Below are positions 25,523 to 36,379 of a DNA stretch of 37,777 bases, one piece after another. A program made the position numbers and the translations under genes. Position 1 is the stretch's first letter; every line of letters starts with the position of its first letter. Below the pieces are notes generated by a model, which made no database searches, had not been told where the DNA came from, and saw only the letters and a program-made list of their open reading frames with translations. The stretch comes from Candidatus Binatia bacterium. GTDB lineage: Bacteria; Desulfobacterota; Binatia; Bin18. The stretch is taken from positions 1-37,777 of the forward strand of contig JAJDTY010000022.1 in NCBI GenBank assembly GCA_022826945.1. The letters run 5' to 3'.

Positions 25523-26302
25523 TTACGTTCCTGACCAGCGCGGGGCGCGTTTTTCACGAAAGGCGCGTAAGCCCTCCTGCTGGTCGGCCGATAAAAAGCA
25601 CTCGGTCGCCGCTTCGTTCTCGCCCATGATCGCCGTCTCAATGTCGACGTCCCGGTTGCGGGCAAAGCACTGTTTGACCTGAGAGATGGCAATCGGCCCG
25701 CGGCTGACCAGGGTATCGACCAGGGTCCGGACGTGCCCTTCAAGCGTGTCCGGTTGTACGCAGGCGTTGAGCAGCCCGATTCGCTCGGCTTCGGTGGCCT
25801 CGATGATATTACCCGTCATCCCCAGTTCCTTGGCCTTGGTCTCGCCAACCAGGCGGGGCAGAATATGCGTGGAGCCGTTAGTCATGGGTTGGTTGATATT
25901 CACCTCGGCCGACCCGATACGGGCTGTGCTTGCGGCAATGCGGAAATCGCACACCAGGGTGAGCTCGAAACCCGCGCCCACCACCACGCCGTTGATGGCC
26001 GCTATGGTTGGCTTGGGGAGGGTGCGGATCAACGACCAGGTCGCCGCCAACTCATTGAGAAACGTCCGGAAGTCATTCAGACGGGTGTGCTCCATGGTGC
26101 TGATGTCGGCGCCGGCGCAAAATCCCCGGCCTGCGCCGGTAAAAACAACGGCCCGCACCTGGGTATCTTCTTGCGCGTCGGTACAGGCCTGCTTGAGACT
26201 GTGGACCAGCGCGGGCGAGAGCGCGTTCAGCACGGTCGGGCGATTGAGGGTGATCCAGGCCGCAGGGCCACGCTTTTCATACAGGATATCTTGCAGCTCC
26301 AT
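25523..26302 (-). CDS. Enoyl-CoA hydratase/isomerase family protein
   Basis: A crotonase-fold enzyme of 259 residues that probably hydrates an enoyl-CoA. The oxyanion-hole segments are FCAGAD (61-66) and GVVVGAGFEL (105-114), and both glutamates that correspond to the catalytic pair of classic hydratases appear to be kept (E113, E133). ATG 26302 has GAGGAGGG about 5 nt upstream; the frame is open nine codons further without a site. It is co-directional with the VOC gene downstream (30-bp gap) and gives the minus-strand block a CoA-thioester character, like the MaoC pair of the facing block. Confidence 0.88.
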   Translation of the reverse strand: MELQDILYEKRGPAAWITLNRPTVLNALSPALVHSLKQACTDAQEDTQVRAVVFTGAGRGFCAGADISTMEHTRLNDFRTFLNELAATWSLIRTLPKPTIAAINGVVVGAGFELTLVCDFRIAASTARIGSAEVNINQPMTNGSTHILPRLVGETKAKELGMTGNIIEATEAERIGLLNACVQPDTLEGHVRTLVDTLVSRGPIAISQVKQCFARNRDVDIETAIMGENEAATECFLSADQQEGLRAFREKRAPRWSGT

Positions 26303-26366
26303 AGTTCCCTCCTCTCTGTAAGAGAACATGACATGGAGGCTTGCAAATTACCAGGCTCAGGTCGCC

Positions 26367-27839
26367 TTAGGTGGAAGTCCATTCCGCCAGACGGATGAGC
26401 TGGGTCTTACGTTCGTACAGGCTTTCTTCAAGCCCGACCGGATACTGGCCCGGCTGGTTCAGGCGGGTGATATCGCCCGGAAGTTTGGCGAGCTGCTCCT
26501 GGGTCCGCTGGCGGATGTGGGTTAGGGGCGGGCTTTCATAGACGGATCTGCCCTGACGGAACACCGGAGCCAGTAAGTCGGAAAAAGCCGTGTCCCCCGA
26601 AATCCTGCGGCGTATGGCCGGGTCGCTCACATCGACCATGGTGCAGCCGTCTGCGAGGTCCGCCTCCTTGCCATACATCACGTCACACAGAAATTCTTTG
26701 TGTGTATGGTAACGGCGAACCTGGGGAATATCCGGATTGGTCACTTTCACCGTCTCTTCCGACAGCTTGATTCTATCCTGCCACGAGCCATCGGGAGCGC
26801 GGACCGCGGTCAGCTTATACACCCCACCCAGGGCGGGTTGATCGTAGGCGGTCACGAGTTTCGTCCCCACCCCCCACACGTCAATCGTGCTGCCCTGTTC
26901 CTTGAGCTGGGTGATCAGGTGTTCGTCCAGATCACTGCTGCCGACAATACGCGCGTTGGGAAAGCCGGCGGCGTCCAGGATGTCCCGGGCTGCGATACTG
27001 AGCTGAGCCAGGTTGCCCGAATCGAGCCGGATACCGACCATTTCATGGCCGCGGGCCCGCAGCCATTGTCCCACCTGGGCGGCTTTTCGCACCCCTTCCA
27101 GGGTATTATAGGTGTCCACCAGAAAAATGCAGTTATTGGGCATGGCCTCGGCATAAGTCTGGAAGGCTTCCAGATCCTCATCAAAGACCATGACCCAACT
27201 ATGGGCGTGCGTGCCTCTGACCGGAATCCCGAACAGCTTGCCGGCCAGCACATTCGAGGTGGCATCGCAGCCGCCAATATATGCGGCCCGGCTGGCGGCC
27301 AGGCCCCCATCGATGCCCTGGGCGCGGCGCAGGCCGAACTCCAGGACGGGTTCTCCCCCGGTTGCCAGGCAGATCCGGGCGGCTTTGGTCGCGACAAGCG
27401 TTTGGAAGTTGATCAGATTGAGCAGCGCCGTCTCGATAAGCTGGCATTGCATCAGCGGCCCCTGGACGCGGACCAGCGGCTCGGGCGGAAAAACCAGCGT
27501 GCCTTCCGGAATGGCATCGACCTGGCAACTGAAGGTCATGGCCTCCAGGGCGTCAAGAAACCCCCGGTCGAACAAGGGCTTGCCGTCAGCGCCGCCCACC
27601 TCGGCCAGAAAGGCCGTGTCGTCCGCGTCGAACCGAAAATGGCTGAGAAAATCCACCATATATTCCAGACCGCAGGCGATGCTGAAGCTTCCCCCAAAGG
27701 GGTTTTGGCGGAAGAAGAGATTGAAGACGGATTCCCGGTCGGCGAGCCCTGACCTCCAATAGCCATAGGCCATGGTGAGTTGGTAGAGGTCGGTCAGCAG
27801 GGTCAGGGAGGGCCGGTACAACTCGGACGGAATATTCAT
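26367..27839 (-). CDS. pncB: Nicotinate phosphoribosyltransferase
   Basis: A 490-residue enzyme joining nicotinate and PRPP (with ATP) to nicotinate mononucleotide, the salvage entry to NAD. The N-terminus LLTDLYQLTMAYGYW is the family hallmark; EFGLRRAQGIDGGLAASRAAYIGG, the catalytic-His region PVRGTHAHSWVM and the LDSGNLAQLS phosphate-binding segment follow in the expected order. The start is ATG 27839, 27 bp after the ThDP gene stop. The length fits the longer bacterial NAPRTase type. It may be an ordinary housekeeping gene caught between pathway genes. Confidence 0.93.
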   Translation of the reverse strand: MNIPSELYRPSLTLLTDLYQLTMAYGYWRSGLADRESVFNLFFRQNPFGGSFSIACGLEYMVDFLSHFRFDADDTAFLAEVGGADGKPLFDRGFLDALEAMTFSCQVDAIPEGTLVFPPEPLVRVQGPLMQCQLIETALLNLINFQTLVATKAARICLATGGEPVLEFGLRRAQGIDGGLAASRAAYIGGCDATSNVLAGKLFGIPVRGTHAHSWVMVFDEDLEAFQTYAEAMPNNCIFLVDTYNTLEGVRKAAQVGQWLRARGHEMVGIRLDSGNLAQLSIAARDILDAAGFPNARIVGSSDLDEHLITQLKEQGSTIDVWGVGTKLVTAYDQPALGGVYKLTAVRAPDGSWQDRIKLSEETVKVTNPDIPQVRRYHTHKEFLCDVMYGKEADLADGCTMVDVSDPAIRRRISGDTAFSDLLAPVFRQGRSVYESPPLTHIRQRTQEQLAKLPGDITRLNQPGQYPVGLEESLYERKTQLIRLAEWTST

Positions 27840-27866
27840 GATCGTTCAGCGGATCGCGCGACGCTC

Positions 27867-29432
27867 CTAGTCGAGATTGGCCTCAATAAGCATCGGTCCT
27901 GGGGTTGTGAAGGCGGAGTGGAGGGCCTCGTTAAGTTCCTCCGTGGTATGCACCGCTCGGCCTTCCACCCCAAAGCCCTCGGCCAGTTTCACAAAGTCGA
28001 ACTCAGGCGAGTCGAGCGCCGTCAGCGACAGGCTGGCCTCGCCCGGTGTCATTTTGGCGCGTTCCAACTCCCAGCGCAGAATGGAATAGGCTCGGTTCTT
28101 ACAAATAATACTGGTCAGATGCTGCTGCTCGCGTGCCATGGTCCACAAGGACTGAATGGTGTACAGCGAAGAGCCATCACCTTCGAGGCAGATGGTCGGC
28201 CGGTCCGGGGCTGCCGCCGCCGCCCCCACCGCACACGGCAGCCCTTGACCGATAGAGCCCCCCGTCAGTGCCATATACGTAAACGGCGGCGCTCCGCCGG
28301 CCATGCCGTGATAAGCGAACCCCGCGGTTGCGCCCTCATCCATGACAATCGCGCCCTCGGGCTGGGCTGCGGCCAGGGCTCGACACATATTGGCCGGGGT
28401 GAGAGGACCGCTCGGTACTTCCGGCCGGGGCAGGGCCGGCGCCGTGCGTACGGCGGGTGCATCAAGTGCATCGGCGAGGGCGGTGAGGGCGGCCGCCGGG
28501 TCAATGTTGGCACTGCATAACTGTATGATCTGCGCGTCTTCCGCACACAAACTGCTGCGGGTGTTCGGATAGCCGAAAAACGCCACGGGTTCATGCGCGC
28601 CGGCCAGGATAACGTCTTTATACGGCTCCAGGAGCTGGCTGGCCGGTTCCGGTGCGTAGGGAATTTTGTCCGGGGAGATCAGGCCGATGCCACGGTCCTG
28701 AATGGGCGGAAAGGTCGGCGTCAGCACCCGGCAGCCGGTCGCCCGTTCAATCCGGTCGGCGGCTTGCAGCCCTGCGGTCCGCAGTGCGCTGCCGCTCAGC
28801 ACCAGCGCGACCTGACCCGCGCGGAGTGCCCGGGCCGCGCGCTCGGTCTCGTCCGCATCCGGCGGCGCGGGCGCGGCAATCGTCGGTTGGACGGGCGGGG
28901 TATTCACATTTGCCCATTGGATATCGCCCGGCAGAATCAACGTGGTCGGGCCGGTCGGCAACTGGGCCGCGCGGGCAACGACCTCGGCCATGTCCTGTCC
29001 GACCGTGTCCGGGCTTTTTGCGGTCAGGACGAACTGGGACATGGGCTGGGCCAGAGTTTCGATGTCCGCGGTCAGCGGCGCGTTGGCGGCAATATGCCAG
29101 GTGGCATGCTCGCCCACGATGGATACCACGGGCGAGTGGGCCTTGCGGGCGTTATGCAAATTGGCCTGCCCGTTGGCCAGCCCCGGACCCAAATGGAGCA
29201 GGGCCAGGGCCGGACGGCCGGTGACCCGCGCATAGCCGTCGGCCGCGCCGGTACACACCCCTTCGAAAACCGCCAGCACCGGCTTGATGCCCGGACAGCG
29301 GTCGAGGGCCTGCACCAGATATAACTCGGTCGTGCCCGGATTGGCAAAACATACATCAATCCCGGCCGCGGCTGCGGTCTGAATGGCAACTTCCGCACCG
29401 GTCAGGGGCTGTGAGTTTGGTTGTGTTTCCAT
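27867..29432 (-). CDS. Thiamine-diphosphate-dependent enzyme, acetolactate synthase/benzoylformate decarboxylase type
   Basis: A 521-residue ThDP enzyme acting on a 2-keto acid (decarboxylation or carboligation). The pyrimidine-binding domain contains NPGTTELYLV and the activating glutamate E57 in VFEGVCTGAADGYAR. The C-terminal PP domain has the metal/ThDP motif GDG (418-420), closed by N446 in KNRAY after the expected interval. I start at ATG 29432 (METQPNSQPL), where the ThDP-family N-terminus begins; the frame is open for 111 more codons but is Arg-rich and atypical there. No obvious FAD-binding feature is visible. The small size favours the benzoylformate decarboxylase-like subgroup. It heads the minus-strand block. 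Confidence 0.85.
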   Translation of the reverse strand: METQPNSQPLTGAEVAIQTAAAAGIDVCFANPGTTELYLVQALDRCPGIKPVLAVFEGVCTGAADGYARVTGRPALALLHLGPGLANGQANLHNARKAHSPVVSIVGEHATWHIAANAPLTADIETLAQPMSQFVLTAKSPDTVGQDMAEVVARAAQLPTGPTTLILPGDIQWANVNTPPVQPTIAAPAPPDADETERAARALRAGQVALVLSGSALRTAGLQAADRIERATGCRVLTPTFPPIQDRGIGLISPDKIPYAPEPASQLLEPYKDVILAGAHEPVAFFGYPNTRSSLCAEDAQIIQLCSANIDPAAALTALADALDAPAVRTAPALPRPEVPSGPLTPANMCRALAAAQPEGAIVMDEGATAGFAYHGMAGGAPPFTYMALTGGSIGQGLPCAVGAAAAAPDRPTICLEGDGSSLYTIQSLWTMAREQQHLTSIICKNRAYSILRWELERAKMTPGEASLSLTALDSPEFDFVKLAEGFGVEGRAVHTTEELNEALHSAFTTPGPMLIEANLD

Positions 29433-29559
29433 GAGTCTGTCTGCCACTCGCTTTCTGTATTGGATCGTCCGTGTCATACCACCTAGGCGGACGGGCTGCC
29501 AGCCCGCATCGGTGCGGCCCGAGCGTTGCTTTCTGTGTCCCAGGGCGTAGGATGCGGCC

Positions 29560-30042
29560 ATGGCGACCGCTCCACAACCCGACCGTACGGAGCTGAAACT
29601 CGTCCGGCAGGGGGACGCATTACGGATCGCCCGCATGTCGCGCGATCTGGTCGAGCACGGCCTACCGTGGACGTGGACTCCCCGGCGGGTGATCGCGCAT
29701 ATTCGCGGGCGTGACAGCAATGTCCTCGGCGCTTGGCATGAGGGCCGACTGGTCGGCTTTGCCATTATGCAGTTTTACGTCGAACGGGCCCATCTGAACC
29801 TGCTTGCGGTCCAGCCGGCTGCCCGCCGGTTGGGGATAGGGCGGTGTTTGATTGAATGGCAGGAGGAGGTGGCGCGCGCCGGAGGCATCCCGGTCGTCAA
29901 CTTGGAGGTGCGCACCAATAATCCCGGCGCGCAGGCGTTCTACCGTCGGCTCGGCTACCGTCAGGTGAAACATCTGCCGGGCTATTATCAGGGTGGCGAG
30001 GCCGCCATCCGCATGAGCCACGACTTACGGGGCAGTGGGTAG
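29560..30042 (+). CDS. GNAT acetyltransferase, RimI-like
   Basis: A 160-residue acetyltransferase, resembling the ribosomal-protein or protein alanine N-acetyltransferases. The acetyl-CoA motif A is LNLLAVQPAARRLGIG (R89-x-x-G92-x-G94), with VNLEVRTNNPGAQAFYRRLGYRQV, the N-rich segment and FYRRLGF-like end typical of RimI. ATG 29560 has AGGATG about 4 nt upstream. It diverges from the ThDP gene (127 bp between starts) and converges with ligA (18-bp gap). Confidence 0.85.
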   Translation: MATAPQPDRTELKLVRQGDALRIARMSRDLVEHGLPWTWTPRRVIAHIRGRDSNVLGAWHEGRLVGFAIMQFYVERAHLNLLAVQPAARRLGIGRCLIEWQEEVARAGGIPVVNLEVRTNNPGAQAFYRRLGYRQVKHLPGYYQGGEAAIRMSHDLRGSG

Positions 30043-30060
30043 AGGCTCCTCGCCACAGCA

Positions 30061-32130
<2,070 letters not shown>

Positions 32131-32161
32131 TTATCCTTGATCGAGCAAGATGTGTACATAT

Positions 32162-33238
32162 TCATGCCGGTTGATACATCCGGTCACACGCTGGCTGCTG
32201 CATGGTAACGCAGTGCAGCGCGCCGAGGCCGACGACAAGCTCGCGACACGGAATCCCCCGGATGCGCCGTCCCGGAAACAGCTCTTGGAGGACGGCCTGG
32301 GCGGTGCGGTCCTGGGGATGGTCATAGGTTGGGACCAGCACGGTACGATTGGCGATATAGAAATTGACATAACTGGCCGGTAAGCGTTCGGCGGCACACT
32401 CCACCGGCCCGGGCATGGGGAGTGGCACAACGCGGAGCGGTTGTCCGCTCTGGTCGCGCATGGACCGTAGCCGGCGTAGATTGTCCTGGAGCGGTTTGTA
32501 GTTCGTGTCGGTCGGATCGTCTTCGACCGCACACACCACGGTCTTGGGATTGACGAACCGGGCGATATCGTCCACATGGCCGTCCGTGTCATCCCCGACG
32601 ATCCCCTCGCCGAGCCAGCCAATATGGTGAACCCCGAGAAACGCTTTCAGCATGCGCTCGATATCGGAGCGGGTGAGAGTCGGGTTGCGATTGGGGTTGA
32701 GTAAGCAGGACTCGGTGGTCAGCAGCATGCCCCGGCCGTTGACCTCGATGGACCCGCCTTCGAGCACCATGTCTGGAGTAAACGGGATAATGTCGAGATA
32801 CTGGGCGATGCGTTCCGGAACGTGGTCGTCCAAGTCCCAGGGCGGGTATTTGGCTCCCCAGGCGTTAAACGTCCAGTTTGTCAGACCGAGTTCGATTATC
32901 TGCCCGTGCTGACGGGTCAGAAAAATCGGGCCGTGATCCCGGGTCCAGGCGTCGTTGGTCGGAATCTCGTATATCCCAATACGAGCGAGGTCCACTTCGG
33001 CCGCGTCAAGAGTCTGACGGACGTCTCCTGCGGTCTCGGAGTCATTTACACAAATATATACTCGTTCATCCCGGCGCAGGGCGGCGATCACCTGGACGTA
33101 CACCGAGACAATGGCCGAGTCCATGCCGGGCCAGGTGTCCCGATTATGCGGCCAGGCCAGCCAGGTGGCGGCGTGCGGTTCCCATTCCGCGGGCATCCGA
33201 AAACTGAGCTGGGCGGGTGTGGGTTGGGGGGAAGTCAT
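32162..33238 (-). CDS. aguA: Agmatine deiminase
   Basis: Converts agmatine to N-carbamoylputrescine and ammonia. A 359-residue guanidino-modifying enzyme with the family start FRMPAEWEPHAATWLAWPHN, the middle LEGGSIEVNGRGMLLTTESCLLNPNRNP and DTDGHVDDIARFV, and the catalytic cysteine C344 in LHCVTMQQP near the C-terminus. ATG 33238 fits the normal length; the frame is open to a TTG overlapping the aguB stop (33282-33292), which I judge not used. It follows aguB by 43 bp in the same direction, so both steps to putrescine after arginine decarboxylation are encoded together. Confidence 0.94.
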   Translation of the reverse strand: MTSPQPTPAQLSFRMPAEWEPHAATWLAWPHNRDTWPGMDSAIVSVYVQVIAALRRDERVYICVNDSETAGDVRQTLDAAEVDLARIGIYEIPTNDAWTRDHGPIFLTRQHGQIIELGLTNWTFNAWGAKYPPWDLDDHVPERIAQYLDIIPFTPDMVLEGGSIEVNGRGMLLTTESCLLNPNRNPTLTRSDIERMLKAFLGVHHIGWLGEGIVGDDTDGHVDDIARFVNPKTVVCAVEDDPTDTNYKPLQDNLRRLRSMRDQSGQPLRVVPLPMPGPVECAAERLPASYVNFYIANRTVLVPTYDHPQDRTAQAVLQELFPGRRIRGIPCRELVVGLGALHCVTMQQPACDRMYQPA

Positions 33239-33281
33239 GCGAGCGGGCCAGGCGTTGATGCGCGCGAACGACTCAACTGAG

Positions 33282-34175
33282 CTAGGAGTCAAGAAAGCGC
33301 CGGGTCAGGTCGGCGTAGGCGTCGATGCGGCGATCGCGGAAAAAAGGCCAATACTGACGCGTGGTATTAAGCTGGTCGAGCGCGCACGGAACAATCAGGG
33401 TTTCCTCCTCGTCGGTACTCGCCTGCTTGAGGAGGCGGCCAAACGGGTCGCTGACAAAGGACGTGCCCCAGAAATTGAGCGCTCCCTCCCGGCCGACGCG
33501 GTTGACCGCGGCGACGTACAGCCCGTTGGCGATGGCATGGCTGCGCTGTATGATTTGCCAGGCTTCCCGCTGCGTTTGATGCTCTTCTTCGCCGTCGTCC
33601 GGATGGTTGCCGATAGCGGTTGGATAAAACAGGACCTGGGCGCCGCTCAGTGCGGTGAGCCGCGCGCCCTCGGGAAACCACTGGTCCCAGCAGATGAGCA
33701 CCCCGATCCGCGCGTAGCGGGTGTGAAAGGTCCGAAAGCCGAGGTCGCCGGGGGTAAAATAGAACTTCTCGTAATAGAGCGGGTCATCCGGGATATGCAT
33801 CTTGCGGTACTGGCCGAGGAGCGACCCGTCGGCGTCAATCACCACCGCGGTATTATGAAAAATCCCCTCTGCTCGTTTCTCAAATACGGGTACGATCAGG
33901 ACGACCTGATGAGCAGCGGCGAGTTGGCGCAGGCGCTCGGTGGTGGGTCCGGGGATGGGCTCGGCCAGGGCAAACTGCTCCATGTCCTCACTCTGGCAGA
34001 AATAGCGGGACCCGAACAACTCCTGGAGACAAATGATCTGCGCCCCCTGCCGGGCAGCCTCCCGGATAGCGGCAACCGCCTTGTCCAGATTGGCACTTGG
34101 CCGGTCGCTGCATGCCATCTGGATCAGGCCGAGTATGACCTGCTGAGCGTGAGTGGAAGAAGGGGACTCTGTCAT
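33282..34175 (-). CDS. aguB: N-carbamoylputrescine amidase
   Basis: A nitrilase-superfamily enzyme (297 residues) cleaving N-carbamoylputrescine to putrescine, CO2 and ammonia. The Glu-Lys-Cys triad is E52 (CLQELFGSRYF), K125 (GQYRKMHIPDDPLYYEKFYF) and C162 (GVLICWDQWFPEGAR); the sequence blocks match the AguB subgroup closely. I place the start at ATG 34175; the frame stays open another 58 codons, which would overlap the start of speA on the other strand. No strong ribosome site is seen. Together with aguA and the divergent speA it completes the arginine to agmatine to putrescine route. Confidence 0.94.
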   Translation of the reverse strand: MTESPSSTHAQQVILGLIQMACSDRPSANLDKAVAAIREAARQGAQIICLQELFGSRYFCQSEDMEQFALAEPIPGPTTERLRQLAAAHQVVLIVPVFEKRAEGIFHNTAVVIDADGSLLGQYRKMHIPDDPLYYEKFYFTPGDLGFRTFHTRYARIGVLICWDQWFPEGARLTALSGAQVLFYPTAIGNHPDDGEEEHQTQREAWQIIQRSHAIANGLYVAAVNRVGREGALNFWGTSFVSDPFGRLLKQASTDEEETLIVPCALDQLNTTRQYWPFFRDRRIDAYADLTRRFLDS

Positions 34176-34320
34176 GACGGGAGAAATTGTAGGGGATGGC
34201 GTTTCCGGGCTCAATGCCATTTGTGTCACTGCGCTTTTGACACGAAATATGAAAGTCTCTATAAAATCTCGTTGTCTTTCCTCTGCTGAGAGTGCGCACC
34301 AGATAAAGTGAGTGTCTTTC

Positions 34321-36330
34321 ATGACTCGTATGACCAGGAGCGAACCCAAGGAAGCCAGCCAGCTTTCCCTGACACCGGCGTGGGGAGCCGAGGTGGCGGT
34401 TGTGGACAGCCGCGCCTTGTCTGCCCAAACGGTGCTGGAAGAGACGATCGCCCTGTACGGTATTCGGAACTGGGGCAGTGAGTACTTCCGGGTGAATGGC
34501 AGTGGAGAAGTCGTGTGCGCCTTCCCCGCGTCGCAGCCTGCTCACACCCCCCTGAAAGACTTGGTGACCCAACTCGGAGACCGGGGCATCGCCACGCCGG
34601 TCGTGCTGCGTTTCCCCCAGATTATCCAGCATCAGTTGAATGTCCTGGCCGGAGCCTTTGAGTCCGCCATCAAGGAATTCGGCTACCACAAGGACTATAT
34701 CCCGGCCTATCCCATCAAGGTCAACCAGAAGAAAGAGGTGGTGCGGGATGTCCTCCGCTTTGGCGACCCGTACCAGGTCGGGCTTGAGGTCGGCAGCAAG
34801 GCCGAGTTGGCCGTTGCATTGGCGCTGACTGACAACCGGCACTCACCCATTATCTGTAATGGGGTGAAGGATGCGGGTTATATCAAACTGGCTCTGATCG
34901 GCACGCAGATCGGCAAGCGCGTCTTTATTGTGGTGGAGAGCATATTTGAGCTGCACGCTCTCCTGGCGTGTAGTCAGCGCTTCGGCATCCGTCCGCGTAT
35001 TGGCCTCCGCCTCAAACTGTCGGCTCGCGGGAGCGGCAAGTGGGAGAAATCGAGCGGTGATTTGTCCAAGTTCGGATTTACCACGACCGACCTGCTTAAA
35101 GGCATTCATTTCCTCCGGGAAGCCGATATGCTCGACTGTCTGAATCTGCTGCATTTTCACATCGGCTCACAGGTCACGGAGATCAGGCGGGTGAAGTACG
35201 CGGTCAAGGAGGCGGCCCGCACCTATGCCAAGCTGCGCCAGCTCTGTCCGCAGCTCACCGCTCTCGATGTGGGGGGCGGCTTGGGCGTTGATTATGACGG
35301 CTCCCGCACGGCTTCGGAGTCGAGCGTCAATTATTCTGTCCAGGAGTATGCCAACGACATTATTTACTCGATCAAAGAGGTATGTGAGAGCGAGGGGGTT
35401 GAAGAGCCCACCGTGCTGACGGAGACCGGACGGATGATTGCCGCGCCGCATGCCATGCTGGTCTTTAATAGCGTTGATGAGATTGGGCTCTCGAACGGCC
35501 CGGTGTGGGTCGATGACTATGAGAGCCGACCGGAAGTCATCCAGGAGATGTACGATATTTACACCGGGACGAACGCCAAGAACTACCGTGAGTATTATCA
35601 CGACATTCTGGAGCAGCGCGAAGAAATGTTCTCGCTCTTCAATCTGGGCTATCTCTCGCTGGAGGACCGTGGGCTGGGTCAGGAACTTTTTTGGGGAACG
35701 TGCGAACGGGCGCTCAAGTTTGCCAAGGCGGTCAAGCATATGCCCGAGGAGTTTGAAGACCTGGAACAACGCCTGGCGCATAAATTTATCTGTAATTTTT
35801 CCGTCTTTCAGTCCATTCCCGATTCTTGGGCGCTCGAACAACTCTTTCCCATCATGCCGATTCATCGGCTGAATGAGATTCCTGAACGGAAGGGCTATTT
35901 GGCGGACCTCACCTGTGACTCGGACGGCAAGGTCGATAATTTTATAGACCTGCGGGATATCAAGGAGTATCTGGAACTCCACGCCTTGAACGGGGAGCCG
36001 TATTATCTGGGGGTGTTTTTTACGGGTGCGTATCAGGACGTCATGGGCGACTATCACAATCTCTTTGGCCATGTCCACGATGTCTCGGTAGTGATTGATG
36101 AGAACGGTACGGCGCAGATTACCGAGATCATTCCAGGTCATACGGTCGAAGGCGTCCTCCATATTTTTCGCTACGAACGGGAAGAACTCCTGGCCGCATT
36201 CCGCACCCGTATCTGCGAAGGTGCTGAGCAAACGGGAGTCCCGGCCGAAGAGGAGGAAGACCTGCTCAGAGAATATGAAGCCGTCTTGGGGAGCTATACC
36301 TATCTGACACCCGAGAAAGATGGGGGTTAG
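34321..36330 (+). CDS. speA: Biosynthetic arginine decarboxylase
   Basis: PLP enzyme turning arginine into agmatine, first step of putrescine synthesis. The product of 669 residues (E. coli SpeA has 658) has the PLP lysine K133 in YPIKVNQKKEVV, the glycine-rich GGGLGVDYDG phosphate-binding loop, and a C-terminal half with ETGRMIAAPHAMLVF and GAYQDVMGDYHNLFGHVHDV, as in long-form arginine decarboxylases of the alanine-racemase fold. ATG 34321 is favoured; GTG 34312 in frame is an alternative. Its start is 145 bp from aguB, transcribed the other way, so one control region probably serves both directions. A long hairpin at its end covers the stop codon. Confidence 0.95.
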   Translation: MTRMTRSEPKEASQLSLTPAWGAEVAVVDSRALSAQTVLEETIALYGIRNWGSEYFRVNGSGEVVCAFPASQPAHTPLKDLVTQLGDRGIATPVVLRFPQIIQHQLNVLAGAFESAIKEFGYHKDYIPAYPIKVNQKKEVVRDVLRFGDPYQVGLEVGSKAELAVALALTDNRHSPIICNGVKDAGYIKLALIGTQIGKRVFIVVESIFELHALLACSQRFGIRPRIGLRLKLSARGSGKWEKSSGDLSKFGFTTTDLLKGIHFLREADMLDCLNLLHFHIGSQVTEIRRVKYAVKEAARTYAKLRQLCPQLTALDVGGGLGVDYDGSRTASESSVNYSVQEYANDIIYSIKEVCESEGVEEPTVLTETGRMIAAPHAMLVFNSVDEIGLSNGPVWVDDYESRPEVIQEMYDIYTGTNAKNYREYYHDILEQREEMFSLFNLGYLSLEDRGLGQELFWGTCERALKFAKAVKHMPEEFEDLEQRLAHKFICNFSVFQSIPDSWALEQLFPIMPIHRLNEIPERKGYLADLTCDSDGKVDNFIDLRDIKEYLELHALNGEPYYLGVFFTGAYQDVMGDYHNLFGHVHDVSVVIDENGTAQITEIIPGHTVEGVLHIFRYEREELLAAFRTRICEGAEQTGVPAEEEEDLLREYEAVLGSYTYLTPEKDGG

Positions 36331-36379
36331 GAATTGGAGGTTGAGGGTTGAAGCCCCAATCCCCGACCCCTAGCCCCCA
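36321..36379. promoter_or_regulatory. Long imperfect hairpin across speA stop and tsaC-like start
   Basis: TGGGGGTTAGG (36321-36331) pairs with CCTAGCCCCCA (36369-36379) over 11 bp with one G-U; inside, ATTGG (36333-36337) pairs with CCAAT (36356-36360) and GGG (45-47) with CCC (54-56 of the same stretch). The stem includes the speA stop codon and ends immediately before the first ATG of the next gene. There is no T-tract, so it may be a translation-control or mRNA-processing element rather than a terminator. Confidence 0.45.

Noticed and set aside
26700..27752. 350-codon open frame antisense to the nicotinate phosphoribosyltransferase
   Set aside because: No domain, and the other strand encodes an intact conserved enzyme.
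29433..29765. 111-codon N-terminal extension of the ThDP enzyme
   Set aside because: Arg/Ser-rich and unlike any ThDP enzyme, and it overlaps the divergent RimI-like gene.
34176..34349. 58-codon N-terminal extension of aguB
   Set aside because: It would overlap the speA start and exceeds the usual AguB length.
35167..36231. 354-codon open frame antisense to speA
   Set aside because: Shadow of the arginine decarboxylase; no motif, no ribosome site.
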